Source: CAZWCX01 sp964632945 (lineage in GTDB: Bacteria > Planctomycetota > MHYJ01 > WSZJ01 > CAZWCX01). From it: DNA of 33,637 bases. The position numbers and the translations under genes were made by a program. Positions 23,483-31,511 of the stretch are shown piece after piece (the stretch's first letter is position 1; each line of letters begins with the position of its first letter). Location of the stretch: positions 1 to 33,637 of the forward strand of contig CAZWCX010000080.1 in the NCBI GenBank assembly GCA_964632945.1, in the 5' to 3' direction. Under the pieces are notes generated by a model that did not search any database, was not told the DNA's origin, and saw only the letters and a program-made list of their open reading frames with translations.

Positions 23483-24652
23483 TCAGCTGACGAACAGGTG
23501 ATTCCCTTGCGCCACGCAACTCTTGCAGGCGATGTAGGGATCGAACGGAACGTCCAGCCCCTGGAAAATCGCGCGCGCCATCGTGTACTTCGGCCCGTTC
23601 CACACCTGCCGGTAATAGTCCTCGGGGAACTGTCCGGCGAAGTGGTCGCCCGGGTCGAACGTGTTGCAGCAGGGATGCACCGCGCCCACGGGAGTCACGA
23701 AGGTCCGCTTCCAGAGATCCTGACAGGTCCGTCCCCAGCTCAGTCGCTCGGGATGCTTCTCGTATCGATTGTGCTTCGGATCCACCGGCAGCCATTCGGC
23801 GCGCTGCGCCAGCTTCTGCTCGTAGGACCCGCGATTGAAGTCGGACATGTCGATCCGGACCGTCTTGCTGCGGAAGCTCGCTCCCAGTTCCTTCGCCATC
23901 TTCCGCGCCGCCTCGAGCTCATGCTCGTTGTGCCGCATGATCATGAAACGGAAGATGACCTTCACCTTCTTGCGCAACCCCAAGGCTTCCCGCTTGCGCA
24001 GGAGCAGCTTGAGGTTCTCCAGGACCACGGCGAACGACCCGCCGACCCGGTACTTCTGATAGGTCTCCTCCGTGAGCCCGTCCACCGCGCACGTGATCTC
24101 ATCCACACCGGAGAGCAGGGTTCGCTCCGCCAGATCCTCGGGTAGATGATTCAGGTTGGTGCTGAAAAACACCTTCGCCGGGTAATTCTCCTTCACGTAG
24201 CGGATCAGATCGGGCAGCTTCGGATTGAGCAGGGGCTCGCCCCAGTTGTAGAAATGGACCTGGTAGAGATAAGGGCCGAGTTGGTCGAGGACCCGGGTCA
24301 GGGTTCCCGGCTGGAGCATCCCCTTCTTGTCGCGGGCCGCCCCCGTTCCGGTGGCGCAGAGGGGGCACTTGAGCTGGCAGACATTGGTGGGGTCGATGCA
24401 CAGCATCTCGGGGTAGGAGCGGAGAAATACCCGCTTCTGCTTGTATTCACGCTCCGCGATCTTTCGATTCCACCAGCGCATCACGCCGAACTTGAGGTGG
24501 TTCCACCATTTCTTTCGCGGGTAGGTCTCCTTGACCGGCGGGGCCTCGGTTTGGAAGTGAAGCACCTGCCCGGTGGCGGCATTCTGGATCGAGCCGGAGA
24601 TCATCCCGGGTTTTTGTGCGGCCGGGGCGGGAACGACGTCGAGCTTGATCAT
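23483..24652 (-). CDS. Radical SAM/SPASM enzyme
   Basis: A 389-aa enzyme. After an 80-residue N-terminal extension comes the radical SAM signature C92-x3-C96-x2-C99 (NVCQLKCPLC) that binds the [4Fe-4S]/SAM cluster. Next are the GEP-like segment NWGEPLLNPKLPDLI, the barrel strands (FFSTNLN, ITCAVDGLTEETYQKYRVGGSF) and a C-terminal SPASM-type region. The latter has HPCCN (C328, C329) and CKSC (C376, C379) for auxiliary clusters. SPASM enzymes modify peptides, proteins or carbohydrates. No precursor peptide is obvious next door, so the substrate is unknown. The start at 24652 follows GGAAGGGGG, and the upstream in-frame extension is not protein-like. It has its own promoter and terminator, so it is monocistronic. 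Confidence 0.9.
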   Translation of the reverse strand: MIKLDVVPAPAAQKPGMISGSIQNAATGQVLHFQTEAPPVKETYPRKKWWNHLKFGVMRWWNRKIAEREYKQKRVFLRSYPEMLCIDPTNVCQLKCPLCATGTGAARDKKGMLQPGTLTRVLDQLGPYLYQVHFYNWGEPLLNPKLPDLIRYVKENYPAKVFFSTNLNHLPEDLAERTLLSGVDEITCAVDGLTEETYQKYRVGGSFAVVLENLKLLLRKREALGLRKKVKVIFRFMIMRHNEHELEAARKMAKELGASFRSKTVRIDMSDFNRGSYEQKLAQRAEWLPVDPKHNRYEKHPERLSWGRTCQDLWKRTFVTPVGAVHPCCNTFDPGDHFAGQFPEDYYRQVWNGPKYTMARAIFQGLDVPFDPYIACKSCVAQGNHLFVS

Positions 24653-24697
24653 GGACCCCCTTCCGGATCGGAGCCGCCGGGCCTCGAATGGGCGACA

Positions 24698-24727
24698 TTT
24701 ATAGCCGGGGCGGCAAGACCCCGTCAA
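24698..24727 (-). promoter_or_regulatory. Sigma70-type promoter of the radical SAM gene
   Basis: On the minus strand TTGACG (24722-24727), an 18-bp spacer and TATAAA (24698-24703) lie about 46 bases before the start codon. This is one of the closest matches to the bacterial consensus in the window. Confidence 0.75.
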
Positions 24728-24791
24728 GAGCGATTATCGGAACCAGGGCCGGGACACCTTGAAGCGCCCCCCCCTCCGACCCGAGGTTCCC

Positions 24792-24821
24792 TTGCGATCG
24801 AACGCCGGAGGATGGTATCCT
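24792..24821 (+). promoter_or_regulatory. Sigma70-type promoter, divergent
   Basis: TTGCGA (24792-24797), an 18-bp spacer and TATCCT (24816-24821) lie 39 bases before the ATG of the 68-aa frame. It is divergent to the radical SAM promoter about 65 bp away. Confidence 0.5.
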
Positions 24822-24860
24822 GCGCCTGTCGCTGAACGGATCGAGGAGCGAGGACGGCCC

Positions 24861-25067
24861 ATGGCACTGGCTTCTGTCTCTGCAGCGGGGACGAATGGAG
24901 TCTCCCGCCCGTTCGACGGACCGGTCCCGATTCCCGGGCGAAACGCAGCCGCCGCCGCGCGGGAACGGTCCCCGGTCAAGACCGAACGGTTGGACGACCT
25001 GATCCGATCGGGGGCCGATCCCGGCCAGCACGTCCGTCCCGGTCAGCGGATCGATCTCCGCGCTTGA
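24861..25067 (+). CDS. Hypothetical 68-aa protein
   Basis: This short frame is not recognised. The N-terminal half is Ala/Gly/Pro-rich and probably disordered. The C-terminal half (SPVKTERLDDLIRSGADPGQHVRPGQRIDLRA, read in part) is charged and may form a helix followed by a short strand. It has no cysteines and no membrane segment. The frame begins earlier at 24759, but the ATG at 24861, behind GAGGAGCGAGG and downstream of a good promoter, is the sensible start. It converges with the next gene, six bases away. The promoter is the best argument that it is real. A regulator-like small protein is one possibility. Confidence 0.45.
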   Translation: MALASVSAAGTNGVSRPFDGPVPIPGRNAAAAARERSPVKTERLDDLIRSGADPGQHVRPGQRIDLRA

Positions 25068-25073
25068 GGCAGG

Positions 25074-25745
25074 TCATTTCCCCGGCGGCGCTTCGGACAA
25101 CAGGGCCGCGTATTCCGCGGTCGCGGATGTCCCGCCAATCCGGTCGCGGACGGTCACCCGGAATCGCCACGGGCCCAACTCCCTGCCGACGGGGATCGTG
25201 ACCTTGACCTCGAGGGGAAGGCTCGCCATCCGCTCGGGAGTCGACTCCCAGAATTGCACGGAGTCTTTTCCCGACAAGTCCTCCGCAACGGACCCGGCAG
25301 GGTCCACGGACTCGACGTCCAGCGCCAGGTCGTGGCCGTAGCTCCCGCCGTCGTCACGCTCCTGAAATCCCGTGGCGCGAACGGGCAGGACGACCCGAAA
25401 CGCACCCTCGCCCAGAGGCTCGATTTGAGGGGCGAGAGCCTCGATCTGCAGTCCGGTGGCGGCGCCCTTTGAGCCGGGCGGGGTCTGGCCCGTTCCGCCG
25501 GACTCCGGCTTCCCCGAACCGGGGTCATGGGCGGACGGAGGGACCTGGGGATCCCCCGGCGGCACGCCCTTTTCCTTACCGAGTCCCCCCGGGTTCTCCC
25601 CGTGCGGAGGAACCGGCCGGGGCAGGGTCCGGACGTAATTGCGCATTCCATACCCGACCGCCCCGGCCGCCGCCAGGATCAGGATCCCGGTGCAGCCGGT
25701 GATGAAGCCGTAACTGAAGGTCTTCCGGATCCGGGGCTCGGTCAT
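25074..25745 (-). CDS. Membrane-anchored protein of unknown function
   Basis: A 223-aa protein with one N-terminal transmembrane segment (about residues 12-33, FITGCTGILILAAAGAVGYG), then a long Pro/Gly-rich linker (about 40-95). A C-terminal domain of about 125 residues is predicted from its strand-like alternation to be a beta-sandwich. Examples are FRVVLPVRATGF, LEVKVTIPVGRELGPWRFRVTVRDR and SATAEYAALL. This layout suggests an exported domain tethered to the membrane, perhaps an Ig- or FN3-like fold. I do not recognise the family. GAGGAG lies 9 bases before the ATG. It is divergent from the secretin gene. Confidence 0.7.
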   Translation of the reverse strand: MTEPRIRKTFSYGFITGCTGILILAAAGAVGYGMRNYVRTLPRPVPPHGENPGGLGKEKGVPPGDPQVPPSAHDPGSGKPESGGTGQTPPGSKGAATGLQIEALAPQIEPLGEGAFRVVLPVRATGFQERDDGGSYGHDLALDVESVDPAGSVAEDLSGKDSVQFWESTPERMASLPLEVKVTIPVGRELGPWRFRVTVRDRIGGTSATAEYAALLSEAPPGK

Positions 25746-25893
25746 GGCGGCAACTCCTCGCGGCGGGGATCGATGCCCACCCTAGGCCTCGGCCCGGCCG
25801 GGATCAAGGAAAAGACGGCATCGGGGGTGGGAGGTCGCCGGGCACGCAGGGACGCGCCCGCACGTACGGCTTCTCGATTTTGATACGGAACTC

Positions 25894-25921
25894 TTGCCAA
25901 GCGAAAGTCGGAATGTATAAT
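25894..25921 (+). promoter_or_regulatory. Sigma70-type promoter of the secretin gene
   Basis: TTGCCA (25894-25899), a 16-bp spacer and a perfect TATAAT (25916-25921) stand out in an AT-richer patch. The transcript would have a leader of about 105 nt containing a CGAGGC-TGC-GCCTCG hairpin before the AGGAGGG site at 26017-26023. Confidence 0.75.
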
Positions 25922-26032
25922 ACAGCGCCTCAAGGTGATCCATCCGGGGCGAGGCTGCGCCTCGATCCCGGTTGGTCCGCGTGCGGGACTCGGTTCCGAC
26001 GCGGCAGAGCTGGTTCAGGAGGGTCGTCATTC

Positions 26033-28144
26033 ATGCGCAAGGCTCTCGCCGTCGGTCTCCTCACCCTGCTGCTGGCCGGGACATCCTGCCCTCCCACCCG
26101 CGCCCAGGAGAAGATTGCCATCAACTTCAACGGAACGGAGTTGGAGTTGGTGCTCGACTGGGTCAGCAAGGTCACCCAGAAGCGCTTCCTCTACGACGAG
26201 AAGATCAAGAAGCGCAAGATCTACGTCATCTCCCAAGTGGAGATCCCGCGCAATCGTGTGTTCGAGATCTTCCAGACGATCCTGCAGGCCAACAAGTTCA
26301 TTCTGGTCCGCAAGGGCAGTCCGGACGCCGAGATCTACCAGGTGGTCGAGCAGATCGATGCGACCAAGTCCCCGGTTCCGACGTACGGCGAGCATGAGCG
26401 CGATCAGGTGCCCAACGAGGACACGATGATCAGCGAGGTCATTCCGCTGCGCTACGCCGACCCTCGTTCGGTGCAGACCGCGCTGCAGCCGCTGATCAGC
26501 GATCCCAAGGGGATCGTGGTGGTGGAAGACGTCGGGGCGGTGATCGTGACCGACTACGCCCTGAACGTGAAGCGCATCGAGAAGGTGCTGGCGCTCATGG
26601 ACCGGGAGCGGCCCGGGATCCTGACCGAGGTCGTAGCCCTGCAGTACGCGAGCGCGGCCGACGTGGAGTCCAAGCTGACGAAGCTCTTGGCCGCCATGTC
26701 GCAGATCCAGAAGCGACCGGGGGCGCAGGCCGCTCCCGAGGTGCTGCAGATCGTCGCCGATCCGCGCACGAACAAGCTGATTCTGGTCGCCACCGAGTCG
26801 CGCCTGAAGCAGATCCTCTCCCTCGTCCACGAACTGGACGTGAAATTGCAGGCCGAGCCCCGTCTCGTGCATGTGCGCCCCCTGAAGCACGCGCAGGCCA
26901 AGACGATGGCGGAGAACCTGAACAAGATCTACACGGTGGTCGGCGAGGCGCGTCGCGCCTCGGCGGCCGCGGTGGCGTCGAGCGCCGCCGCCGCCGCCGG
27001 CGCCGCCCCGCCGACCGGCTCCGGACTTCCGGGCGCGGCCACGCTGACCCCGTCGATCGTCGCGGACGAGGCGAACAACGCGCTGATCATCGTCGCCGAC
27101 GCCGGCACGTACACCGAACTCGAAGACACGATCGCAGCCCTGGACATCCGCCGGCCGCAGGTCCTGATCGAGGGCGCCGTCGTCGAAGTGTCCGGCGACC
27201 GCAGCCTGGACCTGGGCGTGGAGATCGCGACGACCGACGGCCCGAGCGACAAGCTGCGCGGCTTCGGGGCCAGCGCCTTCGGCCTGTCCACGCTCTCCGA
27301 CACGAACGGGGATGCGATCCCGGACGTCAAGCTGCCCTTCCGCGTCGATGCCGCCTCGGGCGCCCTCGTCGAGAACCCGGGCTTCACCTTCGGTTTGTTC
27401 CGCGGACCCGACGCGCCCAACGTCGGCGCGGTCGTCAACATGCTCAAGACCACGCGCGATGCCAACGTCCTGCAGCTTCCGCAGGTGACCACCAACGACA
27501 ACGTGGGCGCGACGCTCAAGGTGACCGAAAGCGCCCCGACGGTCTCCTTCATCCAGACCCAGGCCGGCAACAACGTGCAGACGTTCAACAACTTCCAGGA
27601 GGCCGGCATCACCCTCAACATCACCCCGCACATCAGCGAGGCGGAGTACCTGCGACTGGAAATCTCGCAGAAAATCGAACAGTTCGAAGGCGTACAAACG
27701 AATCCCGCCGTGCCGCCGCCCAAAACGAGTCGCGAAATCACCAACATCGTGACGATCCCGAACGGCCGGACGGCCATCATCGGCGGCCTCGTGCGTGACG
27801 TGACCCGCGAGCAGATCAGCCGCATCCCGTTCCTGGGGGATGTGCCGATCCTCGGCGAGTTCTTCAAGCGCACCACCCGGACCTCGGCGAAGAGCACGCT
27901 CTATCTCTTCATCACCCCGAAGATCCTCAAGGATGAGAACTTCGAGGACTACATGAAAGAGACCGAGCGTCGCAGCCGGGAGATGGAAGAGCGCACGCGC
28001 GGCAAGTGGCGCGGCGTCCGCGAGGAGGTGAAGGGCGAAGGCCGGTCGCTCGAGACCATCGAGTACAAGTCGCCGTTCAGCCAGCCCACGACCGAAGTGG
28101 ATCTCCCGTCGAAGGTTTCCGAGGCCGAGGGGGAGAGCCGCTGA
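26033..28144 (+). CDS. gspD: Type II/IV-type secretin (GspD-like)
   Basis: A 703-aa outer-membrane secretin. A signal peptide covers residues 1-25. An N0 domain (about 27-95) is followed by N1-like ring domains at about 132-190, 196-272 and 276-372, the last interrupted by an Ala-rich insert at 309-340. The secretin barrel domain runs from about 376 to 632, with the hallmark IGGLVRDV and VPILGEFFKR (604-613). A 70-residue charged tail follows, perhaps the S-domain that binds a pilotin. The segment DTNGDAIPD (423-431) looks like a calcium-binding loop. The start is set by AGGAGGG nine bases upstream. No gspC, E, F, G or pilin gene follows, so it is an isolated secretin. Confidence 0.93.
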   Translation: MRKALAVGLLTLLLAGTSCPPTRAQEKIAINFNGTELELVLDWVSKVTQKRFLYDEKIKKRKIYVISQVEIPRNRVFEIFQTILQANKFILVRKGSPDAEIYQVVEQIDATKSPVPTYGEHERDQVPNEDTMISEVIPLRYADPRSVQTALQPLISDPKGIVVVEDVGAVIVTDYALNVKRIEKVLALMDRERPGILTEVVALQYASAADVESKLTKLLAAMSQIQKRPGAQAAPEVLQIVADPRTNKLILVATESRLKQILSLVHELDVKLQAEPRLVHVRPLKHAQAKTMAENLNKIYTVVGEARRASAAAVASSAAAAAGAAPPTGSGLPGAATLTPSIVADEANNALIIVADAGTYTELEDTIAALDIRRPQVLIEGAVVEVSGDRSLDLGVEIATTDGPSDKLRGFGASAFGLSTLSDTNGDAIPDVKLPFRVDAASGALVENPGFTFGLFRGPDAPNVGAVVNMLKTTRDANVLQLPQVTTNDNVGATLKVTESAPTVSFIQTQAGNNVQTFNNFQEAGITLNITPHISEAEYLRLEISQKIEQFEGVQTNPAVPPPKTSREITNIVTIPNGRTAIIGGLVRDVTREQISRIPFLGDVPILGEFFKRTTRTSAKSTLYLFITPKILKDENFEDYMKETERRSREMEERTRGKWRGVREEVKGEGRSLETIEYKSPFSQPTTEVDLPSKVSEAEGESR

Positions 28145-28165
28145 GGCCGATCCCGGAGGTGCAGC

Positions 28166-28200
28166 ACGCCCCCTGCGCAGCCCGCGCAGGGGGCGTTTCG
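28166..28200 (+). terminator. Terminator after the secretin gene
   Basis: A perfect 13-bp stem (ACGCCCCCTGCGC / GCGCAGGGGGCGT, loop AGCCC) starts 22 bases after the secretin stop and is followed by TTTCGCGTTT. Confidence 0.75.
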
Positions 28201-28241
28201 CGTTTCGGGGGGCGATCCGCACGCCGATCCGGGCGACCGAC

Positions 28242-28270
28242 TTGACGCGCCCGCGGCGAGCGGCTATCCT
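28242..28270 (+). promoter_or_regulatory. Sigma70-type promoter of the TPR/RING gene
   Basis: TTGACG (28242-28247), a 17-bp spacer and TATCCT (28265-28270) lie 83 bases before the ATG at 28354, directly after the secretin terminator. Confidence 0.65.
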
Positions 28271-28353
28271 CCCGGTGGCCTCCCCCTCCCGGCACGCCGC
28301 GCCCTCGGGGGACCTGCGTTCCCCGGCACCAACCCACCCGAAGGGCAGCCGGC

Positions 28354-31300
28354 ATGCCGACCCCCACCGATCTGGGCATCGCCCGCCTCGTCGTGGCGCG
28401 TCGCTTCGCCACCGAGGACCAGGTCGCCCGCTGCCTCGAGGACCTGCGGACCTCTCCCCTGCCGCGCCCCCTCCTCGACCTGCTGGCGGAACGTGGGCTC
28501 GTGACGGCCGGCCAGGCGGAGGTCCTGCGCGAAGAGACCACCGGCGACGCGCGAGAGCGCGAGGATCGGGAACTCGGACAGGCCCTGACCCGGCAGGGAT
28601 TCACGACCCCCGGACAGATCGAGGAATGTTTCGAAGTCATCGCGGACCTGCGTCGCAAGGGCGCGGCCACAATCCCCCGCCTGGGTCAACTGCTGTTGTC
28701 CAAGGGATACGTGACCGAGGAGGAAATCAACCGGATCCTCTCGATGGACGACGAGGAGCCCGGCGCCACGGTCTCCACGCCCGGCCCCGTCGTGCCGGAC
28801 GCGGCGCCCGCCTTCCCGGCCCCCTCCGCGGGGCGGCAGGATCGGAGCTTCGCCGCTCCGGAGGACCGGGGCCCGGCCCGCCCCCCGCCGGCTCCAGGTC
28901 CGTTCCGGATTCCTCCGCCGCCTCCCGAGCCGGTCCGGCGGCGGGAGCCCGCGCCGGCGTCGTCGCGCCCCGTGTGCGTCTACTGCGGTTTGGCGATGCA
29001 CGAAGAGGCCGCCCGCGTCCCGTGCCCGGACTGCGGGGGAATCCAGCACGCCGACTGCTGGGAAAAGTCCGCCGGGTGCGCGCGGGCCGCTTGCCGCGAG
29101 CGCCGGACGCAGGCCGGCCGCGCGGCGATCGACCGATCGGTCTCCGCTCGAAGGCGCCGCCTGGGCATCCGCCTCGGCGCCGTCGCGGGGCTGGCGCTCC
29201 TCGTGACCGGCGCCGTGATCTTCGCCCTTCACGTCGTGCGCGACGCCCGCTGGCACTATCGGCGCGGGCTGGAGGCGGCGGGCGTCGACCCGGCGACGCG
29301 GCGCCCCTGGCGCGCGGCCGACTTCCTTCCGGCCGGAGCGGACCCGGACCCCTCCCTCCCGACGCCTCCCTCCGCCGAAGAGGTCCGCAGGGGCGAGCGA
29401 TCGATGCAACACTTCCATGCCGCGGTTCGGAGGGACCCCGCCTGCGCCGACGCCTGGTTCGAAATCGGCCGAATCGAGTTCGCGCGGGGAAACGGGCGGG
29501 GGTGCGCCGAGGCGATGCGGAAGGTCCTGGAGCTTCAGCCGGCCGCCGTCCCGGCGCTCCTGTTCCTCGGGGGCGCGGCGCTCCGACGCGCGGATCCGAT
29601 CGACGCGGAGCACTGGTTCGGCAAAGCCGTCGAAGCGGACCCCGGAAACGTCGAGGCGCACGAACTTCTGGCCGTGCTCCTGGATGGGGATCCGCGACGC
29701 CGGGCGGAGTCGGAACGCGAGTGGCGCGCGGTCGTCCACGCGCGCCCCCAGGACGCCGTCGCCGCGGGGCGGCTCGTCCAGGTCCTCATCGACCAGGGGA
29801 AGTACGCCGATGCGCTCGACGTGCTGGAACAGGTGGAGCGGCGAAGCCCCGGCGCCACCGCTCTGGCCGCCAAGCGCGCGCTCCTCCACTTCAAGCAGGG
29901 GGCGTGGGAGCAGGCGCTCGCCCTGATCGAACCGCAGGTGGCCGCCCGCGCGGACGATTTCGACGCGCGCAGGATCCAGGCGATCTGCCTCCACCGGCTG
30001 GGTCGGGCCGGGGAAGCCCTGGTCGCCGCTCGGGCCGCACTCACGGGGTCCACCGATCCGGAGCTGGCCGCTCTCGCCGGGGAACTCGCCATCCGCCTGG
30101 GGGAACCCCAGGAGGGGATCGCGCTGCTCCGTCAGTCCCTCCAGCGCGAGCGCAAGCCGGAGGTCCTCGAAAAGCTCGGCGACACGCTGTTGGTCCTGCA
30201 TCAATTCGAGGAGGCGCGCGCGACCTTCGAGGATCTGCGCAGCGTAAACTCCTCGCATCCCCGGGTGAACTTCCGGATCGGATGCGCGGCGGCGCAACTG
30301 GACGATTCGCGGAAGGCGCGCGCAGCCCTCAAGGAACTCCGCGCCCTCGAGCCGGACAATCCGGAACTGGCCGCGCTCGAGGCCCAGGTCCTGGGCCGGG
30401 ACGGCGACGCGGCAGGCGCCATCGCCGCCCTCCGCGGGATCCTCTCCCGACACCCGGACTGCGCCTTTGCCCGCCGCCGGCTCGGGGTCAGCCTCCGCGA
30501 CGCCGGCGACCCGATCGGCGCCCTGCAGGAATTCCGCGCGGCCCTCGCCGGGCACGCGGATCCGGAAACCCGATTCGAAATGGCCCAGGCCTACCTGACC
30601 CTGAAGAAGGAATCCGCCGCGCATGCCCTCCTGCGCGAGTTTCTCGAGGCCGTTCCCTTCGGCCCCTCCGCGGAACGGGCCCGCGATCTGCTTTCCGCCA
30701 CCGCCGGCGGACCGGAGTCCGACCGCTTCGCCGCCGTGATCCGCCAGGGCGCGGAGCCGGTCCGGAAGCTGACCACCCGCGTCCTCGCCCACACCGGTCC
30801 CTGGGAGTACGTCACCGCGGCGCTGCACGCGGCCGGCGCCCATGCCTGGGTGCTCGCCGGCGATTTGCCTCGGTCCTCCGCCGGCATCGCGTCGACCCAG
30901 TCGGCGGTAGATCGTCTGGGCACCGATCCCGGCGCCCGCCGGGTCGACGCCGAAGCCGTGGAACTCGATCGCGCCGTGTCCGCCTGGAGTACCCTCTACC
31001 CGGGGCTGGTCGAGTCGCTGGGGATCGTGATCGAACGACGCGACCCCGCCCGCGCCTGCGCCGCGGAACTGGAACGGATCCGGGAGGACCTCACGGAGGG
31101 AACGGCGGCCGAGTCCGCCGTGGAAGCGCGCGTCGAAACGCAAGCCCGGGCGCTCACCCGCAGCCTCGAGCTGTTGGTGAAGGCGGTCGTCGACAGCGAC
31201 TCGGCGCGCGGTCGGCTCGAGGAGGTCCGGCGCTTGCACCGCGCCCAGATCCGCGTCTGCGCGAACCCGCTTCAGCGGATCTGCGCCGAGTCCTACGCGT

Positions 31301-31497
31301 CCGCGCGGATCGCCGAGATCCTGCTCTCCGCACTCGACCGCCGGAAGACCCAGGAGGACCGGCGCGCGGAGGCCATGCGGAGATTCGAAGCGCGTGAAGC
31401 GCAGGCACGCACCGTGCTGGAACAACTGCGCAACGGAACCACCACCTTGTGCGACCTGCTGGCCGCGCTGGCGGCGGACCCCGCCTTGCGCCCCTGA
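28354..31497 (+). CDS. Membrane TPR protein with RING-like zinc site and tandem GspE-N-like modules
   Basis: A 1047-aa protein. Residues 8-60 and 73-130 are two similar helical modules (LLDLLAERGLVTAGQAEVLRE; LGQLLLSKGYVTEEEINRIL) that resemble the N-terminal domain of GspE/PilB ATPases. A proline-rich linker (about 140-205) follows. Then comes a RING-like treble with C208, C211, C224, C227, H232, C235, C242 and C247, as in prokaryotic RING family proteins. One transmembrane helix (about 272-294) precedes TPR repeats that run to about residue 690, and a helical C-terminal domain. The topology suggests cytoplasmic zinc and GspE-like modules with TPRs outside the cytoplasm. It follows the secretin gene, separated by a terminator and its own promoter. 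The ribosome site is weak (AAGGG). Function unknown; scaffolding of a secretion or pilus-like machine is an inference. Confidence 0.85.
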   Translation: MPTPTDLGIARLVVARRFATEDQVARCLEDLRTSPLPRPLLDLLAERGLVTAGQAEVLREETTGDAREREDRELGQALTRQGFTTPGQIEECFEVIADLRRKGAATIPRLGQLLLSKGYVTEEEINRILSMDDEEPGATVSTPGPVVPDAAPAFPAPSAGRQDRSFAAPEDRGPARPPPAPGPFRIPPPPPEPVRRREPAPASSRPVCVYCGLAMHEEAARVPCPDCGGIQHADCWEKSAGCARAACRERRTQAGRAAIDRSVSARRRRLGIRLGAVAGLALLVTGAVIFALHVVRDARWHYRRGLEAAGVDPATRRPWRAADFLPAGADPDPSLPTPPSAEEVRRGERSMQHFHAAVRRDPACADAWFEIGRIEFARGNGRGCAEAMRKVLELQPAAVPALLFLGGAALRRADPIDAEHWFGKAVEADPGNVEAHELLAVLLDGDPRRRAESEREWRAVVHARPQDAVAAGRLVQVLIDQGKYADALDVLEQVERRSPGATALAAKRALLHFKQGAWEQALALIEPQVAARADDFDARRIQAICLHRLGRAGEALVAARAALTGSTDPELAALAGELAIRLGEPQEGIALLRQSLQRERKPEVLEKLGDTLLVLHQFEEARATFEDLRSVNSSHPRVNFRIGCAAAQLDDSRKARAALKELRALEPDNPELAALEAQVLGRDGDAAGAIAALRGILSRHPDCAFARRRLGVSLRDAGDPIGALQEFRAALAGHADPETRFEMAQAYLTLKKESAAHALLREFLEAVPFGPSAERARDLLSATAGGPESDRFAAVIRQGAEPVRKLTTRVLAHTGPWEYVTAALHAAGAHAWVLAGDLPRSSAGIASTQSAVDRLGTDPGARRVDAEAVELDRAVSAWSTLYPGLVESLGIVIERRDPARACAAELERIREDLTEGTAAESAVEARVETQARALTRSLELLVKAVVDSDSARGRLEEVRRLHRAQIRVCANPLQRICAESYASARIAEILLSALDRRKTQEDRRAEAMRRFEAREAQARTVLEQLRNGTTTLCDLLAALAADPALRP

Positions 31498-31511
31498 CCC
31501 GGAGACCGACC

